Part shown: in pieces, positions 1 to 8,079 of the stretch
Layout: each line of letters opens with the position of its first letter
How positions within the stretch are numbered: the first letter of the stretch is position 1
Source: Erythrobacter sp.
GTDB lineage: Bacteria; Pseudomonadota; Alphaproteobacteria; Sphingomonadales; Sphingomonadaceae
NCBI RefSeq assembly: GCF_023653175.1
Contig: NZ_JAMNXL010000014.1
Coordinates: 1 to 36,201 of the forward strand
Direction of reading: 5' to 3'
DNA length: 36,201 nucleotides
Notes under the pieces: generated by a model
The model's database searches: none
The model's input: only the letters and a program-made list of their open reading frames with translations
Told to the model about the DNA's origin: nothing
Translations under genes and position numbers: made by a program

Positions 1-299
1 AGCGAAGCGGAAAGCGGGACGAAGGCATGGTAGACGGTGGCCTCGCGCGCGGTCAGATCAGCGCCCTCGGTCAGCTCGGCCGGCAGCATCAGCGGATCGA
101 AGGCACTGCGATCCTGGCCGCCGATGTCGCTGCCCGGGGTGACCAGCAGGCCGCGCGGCTTGCCCGCCTCGTCATGGTCGAAGCGCGGCAGATCCGGATC
201 GAGGATCGTGACGACGCCATCCGGCCCGCGCACCGCGGCGGCTTCGCTGCGGGCGAAGTCGAAGGCGATGGCGAACTGGCTGGCGCGCAGGATCGGCAT
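1..299 (-). CDS. Phage protein downstream of the portal gene (C-terminus outside window)
   Basis: An ATG at 299 opens a frame that runs off the left edge (99 codons seen). It starts 3 bases after the portal stop, within the same operon. The visible part contains a segment PRFDHDEAGKPRGLLV (about residues 39-54). This resembles the RFDHD...GLL signature I associate with head-fibre or other virion-surface proteins of some phages, but that is a weak resemblance. In Mu the gene after gp29 is gp30 (F, minor head protein); this N-terminus does not look like gp30 to me. Function is therefore left open: a virion-associated protein is the most likely reading from position alone. Confidence 0.6.
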   Translation of the reverse strand, partial: MPILRASQFAIAFDFARSEAAAVRGPDGVVTILDPDLPRFDHDEAGKPRGLLVTPGSDIGGQDRSAFDPLMLPAELTEGADLTAREATVYHAFVPLSAS

Positions 300-302
300 C
301 GA

Positions 303-2195
303 TCACTCGCCTCCCTTGCGATCAGCCTCGGCGATCAGCCGCGCCGCGAACCCGCCCTGGGCGAGCAGCTCTTCGAACGCCGAGGTGTCCATCGCCCCGA
401 TGATCTGGCTGAGCCGCGCCTGCACCTGCGACAGATCGCCAGCCTCGGCGATCAGCGCATCGACCGGCGCGAGCAGGGCGTCCATCTGCGGCTCCCAGTC
501 GTTCAGGAACTCGTCGATGGTCGCATCGATCGCGTCACCATCCGGGTCAGTCTGCGAATTGAGGGCTGGCCGGTCGGGCCGATTGCCCCCCAGCGGCGAT
601 TTGAGAGGGTCTAAGACGCCTGTCTGCGGATTTTCAGGCGGCATCGCCCCCGGCGCGGGCTTGCGCGCGTTCTCGGGCTTTTTTCCGGCCCCTGCCAGCA
701 GCGCCGTCACTTCGTCGTCCGAGAACGCCGGGAAGCTAGCCTTGATCACCGCCCGCGCCGGGCCTTCGCCCATCGCCCCGCTCTCCACCTGCGACACGAT
801 TTCGAGCAGCGAGCTGATCTGCGCGCCGTTCAATGCCAGCTTCTGGACCTCTGCCCCCAGCGGCGCGGCTCCGGCATCCGGCGTATCACCGTCAGCGGCA
901 TCGCCCTCGCCGGGCAGCGCTGCAGCATTGGCCGGGCGCAGCGCGGTGTCGGGCGATTTGGCAGCGGGCAGACCGGCGCGCTCGCGCATCTCCTCGCCAT
1001 CGATCTGCACGCCCATGCCCGCCAGCTTCTCGGCGCTGCTGATCTCGACCGCGACATCGACCTCGTCCGGGCGGCCGATCTTGAGCCGGGGATAGGCCTT
1101 GCGCGGCCCATGGTTGAACATGACCATGGGCACGACGAGGTCGCGGTTCAGCGTCCCGGCCAGCATCATCGCATCGAAGTCTTCGATGTCGCCGCGCACC
1201 CCGTCATGCACCTGCGCCTGCCCGGAGCCGAGCCCGCCCGCCTTGGCATCGGTTGTGTTGGTCTGGCCGAGCACCGCCTTCGACAGCTGGTCATCGATGT
1301 ACTCGGCCTGGCTGCGCCACAGATCGTTCGGCGCGGTCCCGGCCTTGCGGTCGACGAACTCGATCGACATGGTCTCGGGGAAGGCGGCGGCGGCGTCCGA
1401 GCCCAGCTCCAGCAGCGCGCGGTGCAGGATGTTCTTGTTCTCCTCGCTCTCGTTCGGGCCGTACTTGCCGATGCGCAGGGGGTGGCCGAAGCTTTCGAGG
1501 AAGGTCACCCAGTCCTTGATCGCGAAGTTCTTGAACATGTAGCCCCAGGCCGCGATCCGGGCGAGGCCGGAGCGGATCGGCAACCCGCTCTTGGACGGGT
1601 GGTAATGGGTGATGAACTTGCCTGCCGGCAGCGGGCTCGGTTCGCCCGCGCCACTCTCCCCGCCGCGCAGCAGCAGATCCGTGCCATTGACCCGGTCGAA
1701 CTCGAAGAAGCGGGGATCGCGCCAGTGCAGCTTCGAGGGCTGCCAGAGGTCGGGCTTCATGTCCCAGACCATCTCGGTCGTGCTCACACCCTTGCCGATC
1801 GCGTCGAGCATGTCGAACAACTCAAGCTGGAGCATGTCGCGCTTCAGCCAGGTCTCGATCAGGGCCGCGTCCTTCTTCGCCTCGGCGCTGTCGTCGGCCG
1901 GCTCGACCTCGATCGGCAAGCGGGCGACCGCCAGCTTGCGGGTGCGCAGCACGGCGAGGTAGTGGAGATCCTTCTCCTCCATCTCCTCAGCCAGTTCATA
2001 ATAGGCGACCGCATCGCCATCCTCGGCCTCGCGCAGCAGGCGGCCGAGGCGCTGCGGGGTGAGGCCCTGCGCCGGGTGGCCGGACTGGATGGTGCGCACG
2101 CTGGTACGCGCCGGGGCGGCCAGCTCGATGCCGAGGTTGTCGCGGGCGAGCGGGCGGCCATCGGGCATGATCAGGGCGGGCGGCTTGCTGGCCAT
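303..2195 (-). CDS. DUF935 family phage portal protein (Mu gp29-like)
   Basis: The 630-aa product has the features of the DUF935/Mu gp29 family, which forms the portal ring through which DNA enters the Mu-type capsid and on which the terminase docks. The N-terminal 50-110 residues include the typical ELAEEMEEKDLHYLAVLRTRK stretch, where the family reads E..E.D.hl..vl..R; a mid-protein segment follows with KFITHYHPSKSG, GYMFKNFAIKDWVTFLE and GHPLRIGKYG. Mu gp29 is about 512 aa, so this protein is roughly 120 residues longer; the excess is a C-terminal Ala/Pro-rich linker and a helical tail (about 480-630). The start overlaps the upstream stop as TGATG. The large terminase gene lies just upstream, as in Mu. 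Confidence 0.92.
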   Translation of the reverse strand: MASKPPALIMPDGRPLARDNLGIELAAPARTSVRTIQSGHPAQGLTPQRLGRLLREAEDGDAVAYYELAEEMEEKDLHYLAVLRTRKLAVARLPIEVEPADDSAEAKKDAALIETWLKRDMLQLELFDMLDAIGKGVSTTEMVWDMKPDLWQPSKLHWRDPRFFEFDRVNGTDLLLRGGESGAGEPSPLPAGKFITHYHPSKSGLPIRSGLARIAAWGYMFKNFAIKDWVTFLESFGHPLRIGKYGPNESEENKNILHRALLELGSDAAAAFPETMSIEFVDRKAGTAPNDLWRSQAEYIDDQLSKAVLGQTNTTDAKAGGLGSGQAQVHDGVRGDIEDFDAMMLAGTLNRDLVVPMVMFNHGPRKAYPRLKIGRPDEVDVAVEISSAEKLAGMGVQIDGEEMRERAGLPAAKSPDTALRPANAAALPGEGDAADGDTPDAGAAPLGAEVQKLALNGAQISSLLEIVSQVESGAMGEGPARAVIKASFPAFSDDEVTALLAGAGKKPENARKPAPGAMPPENPQTGVLDPLKSPLGGNRPDRPALNSQTDPDGDAIDATIDEFLNDWEPQMDALLAPVDALIAEAGDLSQVQARLSQIIGAMDTSAFEELLAQGGFAARLIAEADRKGGE

Positions 2196-2311
2196 CAGTC
2201 GTCTCCGAGAAGTTCGTGGCAGTCGCGGCAGATCGGGCCGATCATCTCGCGCTTGGGGAATTCATCGCCGCACTCCTCGCACAGGTGCAGACCGTCGAGG
2301 CTCTTCACCAT
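2195..2311 (-). CDS. 38-aa zinc-ribbon-like mini-protein
   Basis: A 38-codon frame sits exactly between terminase and portal. It overlaps the terminase stop by 7 bases (ATGGTGA) and the portal start by 1 base (TGATG), the tight coupling seen throughout this operon. The peptide has two CxxC pairs, CEEC (about residues 11-14) and CRDC (28-31), a layout typical of a single zinc ribbon, here with a charged spacer. Small Cys4 proteins between terminase and portal genes are found in other Mu-like phages of alphaproteobacteria as far as I know; no function is established. It could assist packaging or be a small DNA- or protein-binding adaptor. Called on overlap geometry and the Cys pattern. Confidence 0.72.
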   Translation of the reverse strand: MVKSLDGLHLCEECGDEFPKREMIGPICRDCHELLGDD

Positions 2312-3864
2312 GCGCCGCGCTCCTGAAAGCGGCTGCCGTTGGCGGCGCGGGACGAGATGTCGTCAGGGTGCTGCCAGCCTTCCTCACCGCGCTTCGGCCC
2401 GCCGGTGGCCTGCCCTTCGCGCGAGAAGCCGCGATATTCGTAGAGCGCGCCCGCCATCTCCATGGCTTGCGCCATGAGGGCATAGGCCCAGAACTCGTCT
2501 GCGTGGACGTCGCCATCGTTGACGATGCGGACGCCGCCGCTCTCCTCGCTGCCCAGCTTCTTGATCGCCATCAGATCGGCGCGGGTGATCGCGTCGGAAC
2601 GGATGCGGATCTTGCGCTGCTGGAAAAGGCGCTGGAGACCGAACGCAAGGTCAACGCGGTTGGGGCCGACCAGTTGCACGCCGACGACGCGAGAGGCACC
2701 GTGCTTGCGCTGCTGGTCCTCGACCACCTTCTCGCCCATGCCGGTCTGGTCGATCCGCCATTGCACCATGCGGAAGCGCTTGAAGCTGTCGTCAAACCAC
2801 GCGTCCTGGTGCGCGAACGTCTGGCCGGTCTCGCGGTAGCCATCGCGCTCCCACAGCACGTCGCCGATCTTCTCGCCCACAAGCTGGATCTGGCCATCGC
2901 GGCGGCGGGCCACGTCGCGGCCGCCATAGCACAACCCGCCCAGGTAGAGCTCGGGCAGGCCGGCATCCTGGCTTTCGCAGGCGAGGATGTCTTCAAGGCT
3001 GATCAGCGCGCCGCTGCCAAGGGCTGGGATGCAGTCGAGTTCCTCGGCCGCATCATCGCCATACACCGCACGGATATCGGCTTCCCACACCTCCTTCGGC
3101 GGCAGCTCGCTACCCTTGGTCTTCGTAACCAGAGCCACGCGCTCGTAGAGACCGTCCGCCATGGCATCGGCGAACGTGATCTTGAGCGGCGTGCCGCGCC
3201 GCTTGCCGCCGCGGATCTCCTCGAGCAGCACGTTGAAGGGATTGCTCACGCCGTCATGGGTGGAGATCACCACGATCTGGCCACCCCAGATCAGCAGCGC
3301 CATCGCCGATTTGAGCACCTCGTTCACGTTCTTGTGGAACGCCGCCTCATCGATGATGACGATGCCCTGCTTACCGCGCAGCGCGCGCGGGACGGATGGC
3401 AGGGCGGTGATGCGGAAGCCCGAGGCGAAGCGGATGCTGAAGGCCTTGACGCCCTGCTCCCTGCCATTGTCGTCGACGTAGAGGACTTCTTCTTCCTGCA
3501 GCTCCCCTGCGATCAGGCCGAAGGCGCGCGCCCACATCGCGCAGACCTCGATGAATTCGAGGGTCATGTCCTTGTCGTAGCCCATGTACCAGACGTTCTG
3601 GCCACCGGCCTCGACGCTGCTGGCGGCCTTCAGCGCGGCGAACGCTGCCACGCCCCAGGTGAGCCCGATGCGCCGGCTCTTCTCGATGACGAGGAGCGCG
3701 GTACCGGCAAACAGCAGATCGACGGTGCGCTGCTGGTAGCCGAGCAGCAGGTCGCCCTTGGGCAAGCGCATGATCGCTGCCTCGGCCGCCGCGCGCTCGC
3801 CCTGGATTTCGCGGGCACGAATGGCCGCGTCGCGCGCCGCCTGATCTTCAGGGGACAGCTTCAC
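2305..3864 (-). CDS. Phage terminase large subunit (Mu gp28-like)
   Basis: The 519-aa product is the packaging motor ATPase/nuclease. Visible motifs: an adenine-binding-like glutamine region GYQQRTVDLL (42-51), a Walker A variant EKSRRIGLTW (61-70), Walker B IVIIDEAA (168-175) and the coupling motif ISTHD (200-204). The C-terminal RNase H-like nuclease domain shows GRDVARRRDG as the first acidic motif and HADEFWAYAL near the end as the last. The start is a GTG overlapping the upstream stop (GTGA). Mu packages by a headful mechanism starting near the left end, and this protein would cut host DNA flanking the prophage. Length and motif order are normal for the family. Confidence 0.95.
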   Translation of the reverse strand: MKLSPEDQAARDAAIRAREIQGERAAAEAAIMRLPKGDLLLGYQQRTVDLLFAGTALLVIEKSRRIGLTWGVAAFAALKAASSVEAGGQNVWYMGYDKDMTLEFIEVCAMWARAFGLIAGELQEEEVLYVDDNGREQGVKAFSIRFASGFRITALPSVPRALRGKQGIVIIDEAAFHKNVNEVLKSAMALLIWGGQIVVISTHDGVSNPFNVLLEEIRGGKRRGTPLKITFADAMADGLYERVALVTKTKGSELPPKEVWEADIRAVYGDDAAEELDCIPALGSGALISLEDILACESQDAGLPELYLGGLCYGGRDVARRRDGQIQLVGEKIGDVLWERDGYRETGQTFAHQDAWFDDSFKRFRMVQWRIDQTGMGEKVVEDQQRKHGASRVVGVQLVGPNRVDLAFGLQRLFQQRKIRIRSDAITRADLMAIKKLGSEESGGVRIVNDGDVHADEFWAYALMAQAMEMAGALYEYRGFSREGQATGGPKRGEEGWQHPDDISSRAANGSRFQERGAW

Positions 3865-4469
3865 GCGTCGCTCCCCAGCACGGCCTTGCGGATCGCATCG
3901 ACCGTGTCTTTCGAAAGGCCCTTGGCCCGGGCTGCGCTGGTGGCCTTGTCGGCGCTGGCCAACCGCTCCTTTTCGGCCGCGCGCTGTTCGGCCTTGGCGA
4001 TCACATCCTGCTCGGTTTTGCGCATAAGGGCGACGTTGCGCAGCGCCTCCGAGAACTCCTTGGCTTCCTTTGGCGTGAGCAGGATGCCTTCGCCCTCGCG
4101 CTCGGCCAGCATCAGCTTGAACATGTTGGCCTGCAGCAGCTGCGCGTTCATGTCGAGCAGCTGGTTGCCGGTCTTGCTCCCGGCCTCCCGCGCCAGCGCC
4201 TCGGCATAGATCTGGGTTTCGCGCAAATCGGCCGAGACTTCGGCGAGCCCGCGCACGTGGCGGCCCAGCGCCGATCGGCTCGGCACGCGGTCCTCGCCAA
4301 CAACCTTCATCAGGGCGGCGCGGATCTCGTCGATCGTGAAACCCTTGTCGATGCGCAGCTGGGCGATCAGCTCGCGGATCTCGGGATCGAGCCGGTCGAT
4401 CGTCGACGGCGTCGTCTTCTTCAGCGCTGCCCTGCGCCGGGCTTCCTTGGCTGCGCGTGAGGAGGCCAC
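3861..4469 (-). CDS. DUF3486 family protein (Mu gp27-like, probable small terminase)
   Basis: A 202-aa, highly charged helical protein matching the DUF3486/Mu gp27 family in layout: an N-terminal basic stretch, the segment STIDRLDPEIRELIAQL, then GFTIDEIRAAL and SRSALGRHVRGL. The last two form an HTH-like DNA-binding region, and a long coiled helical C-terminus follows. It lies directly upstream of the large terminase, the usual place of the small subunit that recognises the packaging site. The frame extends upstream to a TTG at 4493, but the GTG at 4469 is preferred. It has AGGGAGG 9 bases upstream and begins 4 bases after the gp26-like stop, whereas the TTG would give a 20-base overlap. Confidence 0.9.
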   Translation of the reverse strand: MASSRAAKEARRRAALKKTTPSTIDRLDPEIRELIAQLRIDKGFTIDEIRAALMKVVGEDRVPSRSALGRHVRGLAEVSADLRETQIYAEALAREAGSKTGNQLLDMNAQLLQANMFKLMLAEREGEGILLTPKEAKEFSEALRNVALMRKTEQDVIAKAEQRAAEKERLASADKATSAARAKGLSKDTVDAIRKAVLGSDA

Positions 4470-4473
4470 CGGA

Positions 4474-4794
4474 TCACGCCTCCCTGCCGTCAATCGCGGC
4501 GACGCCGGCGATGCGGCTGCGGCCGCGCGCGATATCGTGCCCGCGCTCGGTCAGGGTGGCGACGATCATCCCGCTGCTCATCCGGAGGTCCAGCACGTGG
4601 AGCGCGCCTTGCGCCTGCAGCCAGAAGAGCAACTCGCGCATGCGATCCCGGCTCACCACGTGGGACATGGCATTGAGCGCCTCGCACAGGGCAGCATCGT
4701 TGGCCGAGCCGCTGGGCTGGTCCGCCAGCAGCTGGAGCACCTCGAGGCGCTGGATGGTGAGCAGCTGGGCAGCTGCTGCGGCGGCGAGGCTCAT
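4474..4794 (-). CDS. Mu gp26-like conserved phage protein (VpaChn25_0724 type)
   Basis: A 106-aa protein. Its order of elements, RLEVLQLLADQPSGSAN, LCEALNAMSHVVSRDRMRELLFWLQAQG, then VATLTERGHDIARGRSRIAGV, fits the small winged-helix-like family found between the DUF2730 and DUF3486 genes in Mu-like phages (Mu gp26 position). The biochemical role is not established; the fold suggests DNA binding, and the position suggests help in packaging or head assembly. Its start overlaps the DUF2730 stop by ATGA. It is the right length for the family (about 100-110 aa). Confidence 0.82.
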   Translation of the reverse strand: MSLAAAAAAQLLTIQRLEVLQLLADQPSGSANDAALCEALNAMSHVVSRDRMRELLFWLQAQGALHVLDLRMSSGMIVATLTERGHDIARGRSRIAGVAAIDGREA

Positions 4795-5192
4795 GCGTTC
4801 ATCCCCTTCTCGACGATCGTCTTGTAGATGAGGTCGAGCTGCTTGGTGGTGGCCTTCGCCAGCGCGCCGCGCTCGGCCGCTTCCTCGCGGATCGTGGCGA
4901 TATCCTCGGCCATCTTGTCCATCTTGCGGCCCTGTGCGCGCAGCTGCTTTTCAAGCCGCTCGATGTCGGATGCCTTCGCATAGTGGCCCTCGATCTTCTC
5001 GACGCGGTCCTCGATCTGGTCGACCTGCGAGCGCATGCCGGACAGTTCGGTATCGAACGAGTTGAGGCGGTCATCGAGGCTGCCGGTGGTGACAGGGTTG
5101 GCCGCACCGCCCTTCCAGCCCAGCCAGATCACGGTGCTGATGCCGGCCAGAATGAAGAGGATGATCACAATCTCGATCGGGTTGGAAATCAC
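4791..5192 (-). CDS. DUF2730 family membrane-anchored protein (Mu gp25-like)
   Basis: A 133-aa protein with one N-terminal membrane segment (about residues 6-24, IEIVIILFILAGISTVIWL) followed by a long heptad-rich coiled coil (about 45-110) ending KQLDLIYKTIVEKGM. This is the standard architecture of DUF2730 proteins at the gp25 position in Mu-like phages. The frame is open to 5369, but the GTG at 5192 is chosen because it overlaps the upstream stop (GTGA) and an AGGGAGA ribosome-binding site sits just ahead; the longer N-terminus is Arg/Pro-rich and reads like a shadow of the upstream gene. Function is unknown; a role in lysis control or anchoring packaging factors at the membrane is speculation. 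Confidence 0.88.
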   Translation of the reverse strand: MISNPIEIVIILFILAGISTVIWLGWKGGAANPVTTGSLDDRLNSFDTELSGMRSQVDQIEDRVEKIEGHYAKASDIERLEKQLRAQGRKMDKMAEDIATIREEAAERGALAKATTKQLDLIYKTIVEKGMNA

Positions 5193-5629
5193 TTGTCGTC
5201 TCCCTGGGACGGGCCGCGGCCGATCGTCGATCGGGCCTTGTCGAAGATGTCGGTAACGAAGCTGCGGACCTGCTCGCCGAACAGCTCGATGAGCGAGTAT
5301 CCGGAGAAGCCCATCCCGATCGAAACCACGAAAGCGTAGAGCCAGCTCGGGCGGCTTTCGACGATCCACAGGAGCACCACGATCAGCATGATCGCGGTCA
5401 CTGCGGCAAAGCTGGACCAGCCCAACTGCGCCTCGGTGCGGCGGGCGAGCAGGCGCGAGAGGCCAATGCCGAGCACGGCGAAGAGGCAGGTGACGACGGG
5501 CACAGGCACGCCGCCGAGGTCGACCAGGAACATCTGGCCAAGCGCGGGCGCTGGCGGCGGGGCCACGCTCACCGCTGCCATCGTCGGCAGCCAGCCGATC
5601 AGGAAATCGCGGAAAGACAGGTCAGTCAT
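5189..5629 (-). CDS. Polytopic membrane protein, candidate holin
   Basis: A 146-aa protein with three clear hydrophobic segments: VPVVTCLFAVLGIGLSRLL, FAAVTAIMLIVVLLWIV and WLYAFVVSIGMGFSGYSLI. A weaker segment lies near the N-terminus, and the tail is charged (about 120-146). Size, topology and position between the tail-fibre/lysis genes and the gp25 gene make it the best holin candidate in the window; the endolysin here has no export signal and would need one. I do not recognise a specific holin family, so this is inference from context. The ATG at 5629 with GGAAAG upstream is preferred over a GTG six codons earlier. Confidence 0.75.
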   Translation of the reverse strand: MTDLSFRDFLIGWLPTMAAVSVAPPPAPALGQMFLVDLGGVPVPVVTCLFAVLGIGLSRLLARRTEAQLGWSSFAAVTAIMLIVVLLWIVESRPSWLYAFVVSIGMGFSGYSLIELFGEQVRSFVTDIFDKARSTIGRGPSQGDDK

Positions 5630-5668
5630 CTGTCCGCTTTCCAGCACAGGCTTTTTCGAAGCGCATCA

Positions 5669-7915
5669 TCATCCCGCTCCATCAAGCGAGGCCTTGATCG
5701 CAGCGGCCCATGCGCTTTGCCCGGGAGCGTTCATGTGCGTGAGGTCAACCGGGTTGAGGTACGATGTCGCAGCGGTCGTGGTGGCGACCTGGAACGTCAC
5801 GGCGCTGATCGTCTTGGCCGTGGTTGCTCCGGCGTCGATCAGCCATTGGGTCGTGTCGAAATGGCGCGGAGCAATGGACGCCATGAGACGGCGCAGCATG
5901 CGTGTGTGATCAAGGAAGCCGTAACTGGCCGCCTCGCTCGACGCGAATCCCGGATTGCTGTCAGTCGTCGGCAGCATCGCCTGAACGGGCGGCGGGCTTA
6001 ACCAGAGCTGGGTCCCGCCGAAGCGCGAAACATATTCGACAGCGGCGCTCAAGGCGTTGGCAAGGCCCGGATAATCGTTCGATGATCGGTCGTTGTAGAA
6101 GCACACGAAAACGTTGTCGCCGCCCAGCAAGGTCGCCAGCGGAGGGGCCGCCGCCGCACTGCTCCCAGCAACAAAGCCGGTCAGGACAGTAACCTCCGAA
6201 CCCGGTGGCACAGAGCGCGCCGAGGCAATCGGGTCCATGGCCGAGATTGTATATGAGAAGCTCGACTGATCTCCCGTGCGGGTTAGGTTGCAGCGCACAC
6301 CTTGAACCATGACCTGAGTCGAATTGGTCATCGAAGCGGGTGGGCGGAGCATGTCGTTCGCCAGCGTGCATGTCGCCGTGCCGCTGATTGGAATTTGGCC
6401 GCCCGCGATATCGATGGTGGTTTTCTTGAGCCCCATTCGGACTTCGACAAACCCTATAAAGGGCTGCCCGCCGAGAGCCTGCATGTACACATCGTCAGTC
6501 GGGTGGAGCGCTTGGAATTCGTCGAAGAAGCCGTTCGTTATGGTGCCGTTACTTTCACCCCACACGCATTTGGAGCGTCTCGAACCTGCGTCCGCTTCCA
6601 GCGCCACAACCTTCGCGGCGAGGTCGGATTGCACGGCGAACTTCTCGACCCGATAGGGGGTTTCCAAGATCCGATTGACGAAGGCGACCGACTTCGTGTT
6701 CGCGGGAAGGTTCGGAACGCCGCCATTGCCGATCACGGTGGCCACGTCCTGCGGGGTGGTGTTGCCGGTCACAAAAGACCCGGTCACAGCCCCAGCAAGA
6801 TCAGCGCCGCTGAAGCACACCAGGCCTGCAAAAGTGGCGCCGGAATTGAACGTACCCGCCGTCACCTTCACCATTTCGCCCGCAGCCGCATCGACGTTCA
6901 CGACGAAGTAGCGGAAGTCCGCGTTGTCGGTGATGGCGCCGGTCGTTCGATTAACGATCCGTCCGTTGACATAAGACGGCGAGACGGGTGCGTAGGCCGA
7001 CAGCGCCGACTGCATTTCGGGCACAAATACATTCTGCGCTTCTTGCCCGGCGAGACGCTCGGCAATGCGATCAACGACACGCCGGACGCGGAAGGTCGGA
7101 GAGAAAACAGCGATCTGGAAGTTTGCCAATACCGTCGCGGTCGCGGCCGGCGCATCGAGGCGCTGGGTCTGGCGGTCGATATTGACGTTCGCGCCGATGT
7201 ACTCCTGGCCGATCACCACACCGCTGCCATTCAAATAGACAGCTGCCGCCACCGCGGGGATAGGCGTGTTAAGCTGGAAGGTCAGCTCGATGATCGGTTT
7301 GCCCGCCTCATCCCGCACATCATCAGCGGAGATCGTATAGCTATGGTAGGCCCAAGCCGGTTGCGCGACCTCTAGTCCGTTGTCCTGCCGCCTATAAAAG
7401 CCGGTCGTGGTGCTGGTCCAGGTGCCTGCGACAAACTCCGATAGCGTGCTATTGATCATCGCGCGGTCGGAGGCGATGTCGTCGGCGATGGCCTGCGCCG
7501 TTTCGGCCCAACCCTTCGCGCTTTTCGTTCCAGCACCCCCCGGTTCGGGACCTTCCACCCATGCCTGCGCAGCTACGACCGCTTGCTGGGCAAGCAGGCG
7601 CGCGCTTCGCGCCAGCTCCTCGAACTGCTCCCAGCTGCCTGCTCCTGATGCATCCAGCTTCCGGTACCAGCCATTGAGAGCAGGCGTCGGGTCGGAGAAC
7701 ACGAGTGCCACGCTGTCGGCCGCATGAGCGAGGTCGGCGTCGAGGGCAGCCTTGTTCGCCTTGGTGAGGTTGGCGGCGATCAGCTTGGTCAGCAGCTTCT
7801 CGAAGGGGACAGCCTGCAACGGGCCACCCGGCGAGAAGACGACTGAATGCAGGTCCTCGGGAACCTCGGACAGGGTGGGCAACTCATCGGGGCTGATGGT
7901 GCGCAGATCAGTCAT
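5669..7915 (-). CDS. Large tail-fibre-like protein with C-terminal SGNH hydrolase domain
   Basis: The 748-aa product starts with a phage-fibre-type N-terminus: a helical region about 90-165, including AQAWVEGPEPGGAGTKSAKG and WAETAQAIADDIASD, as seen in phage tail fibres. Beta-rich segments follow to about residue 450. The last about 290 residues look like an SGNH (GDSL-type) esterase: block I WGESNG with the nucleophile Ser, an Asn block in VFVCFYNDRSSND, and the C-terminal DLTHMN with the catalytic Asp-x-x-His. Such domains deacylate surface polysaccharide during adsorption. The gene sits between Rz/Rz1 and the holin candidate, away from the usual Mu fibre locus, and its base composition is visibly less GC-rich than its neighbours. 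Confidence 0.82.
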   Translation of the reverse strand: MTDLRTISPDELPTLSEVPEDLHSVVFSPGGPLQAVPFEKLLTKLIAANLTKANKAALDADLAHAADSVALVFSDPTPALNGWYRKLDASGAGSWEQFEELARSARLLAQQAVVAAQAWVEGPEPGGAGTKSAKGWAETAQAIADDIASDRAMINSTLSEFVAGTWTSTTTGFYRRQDNGLEVAQPAWAYHSYTISADDVRDEAGKPIIELTFQLNTPIPAVAAAVYLNGSGVVIGQEYIGANVNIDRQTQRLDAPAATATVLANFQIAVFSPTFRVRRVVDRIAERLAGQEAQNVFVPEMQSALSAYAPVSPSYVNGRIVNRTTGAITDNADFRYFVVNVDAAAGEMVKVTAGTFNSGATFAGLVCFSGADLAGAVTGSFVTGNTTPQDVATVIGNGGVPNLPANTKSVAFVNRILETPYRVEKFAVQSDLAAKVVALEADAGSRRSKCVWGESNGTITNGFFDEFQALHPTDDVYMQALGGQPFIGFVEVRMGLKKTTIDIAGGQIPISGTATCTLANDMLRPPASMTNSTQVMVQGVRCNLTRTGDQSSFSYTISAMDPIASARSVPPGSEVTVLTGFVAGSSAAAAPPLATLLGGDNVFVCFYNDRSSNDYPGLANALSAAVEYVSRFGGTQLWLSPPPVQAMLPTTDSNPGFASSEAASYGFLDHTRMLRRLMASIAPRHFDTTQWLIDAGATTAKTISAVTFQVATTTAATSYLNPVDLTHMNAPGQSAWAAAIKASLDGAG

Positions 7916-8079
7916 GCGAGGACGTCCTTCAACAGCTCGATCTGATTGGCGGAGAGAGTGATCTTCTGCTCACTGAAGGCGCGGCCCGCCTGCCGGATGA
8001 TCAGTGCCCCGGCTTCAACCTTGACGATCGTCATGTCCGAAAAGGCATTGTGCCCGAGGTTGTGGGTGCCGGGCTTCAT
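7912..8079 (-). CDS. 55-aa protein upstream of the SGNH fibre gene
   Basis: A 55-codon frame with ATGA overlaps at both ends (with the Rz stop at 8076-8079 and the fibre start at 7912-7915). The peptide contains TIVKVEAGALIIRQAGRAF and ends LSANQIELLKDVLA: a short beta-rich part followed by an amphipathic helix. No family recognised. Its strict coupling to the fibre gene suggests a structural or chaperone partner of that protein, perhaps acquired with it; this is inference from position. Confidence 0.68.
   Translation of the reverse strand: MKPGTHNLGHNAFSDMTIVKVEAGALIIRQAGRAFSEQKITLSANQIELLKDVLA

Noticed and set aside
37-4209. Long plus-strand open frames (for example 1110-2477 and 2059-4209) opposite portal and terminase genes
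   Set aside because: They are Arg/Ala/His-rich shadows of strongly supported minus-strand genes, with no ribosome-binding sites or family motifs.
5630-5668. 16-codon peptide starting ATGATGATG between the fibre and holin-like genes
   Set aside because: Too short, overlaps the holin start, no sequence features; treated as intergenic.
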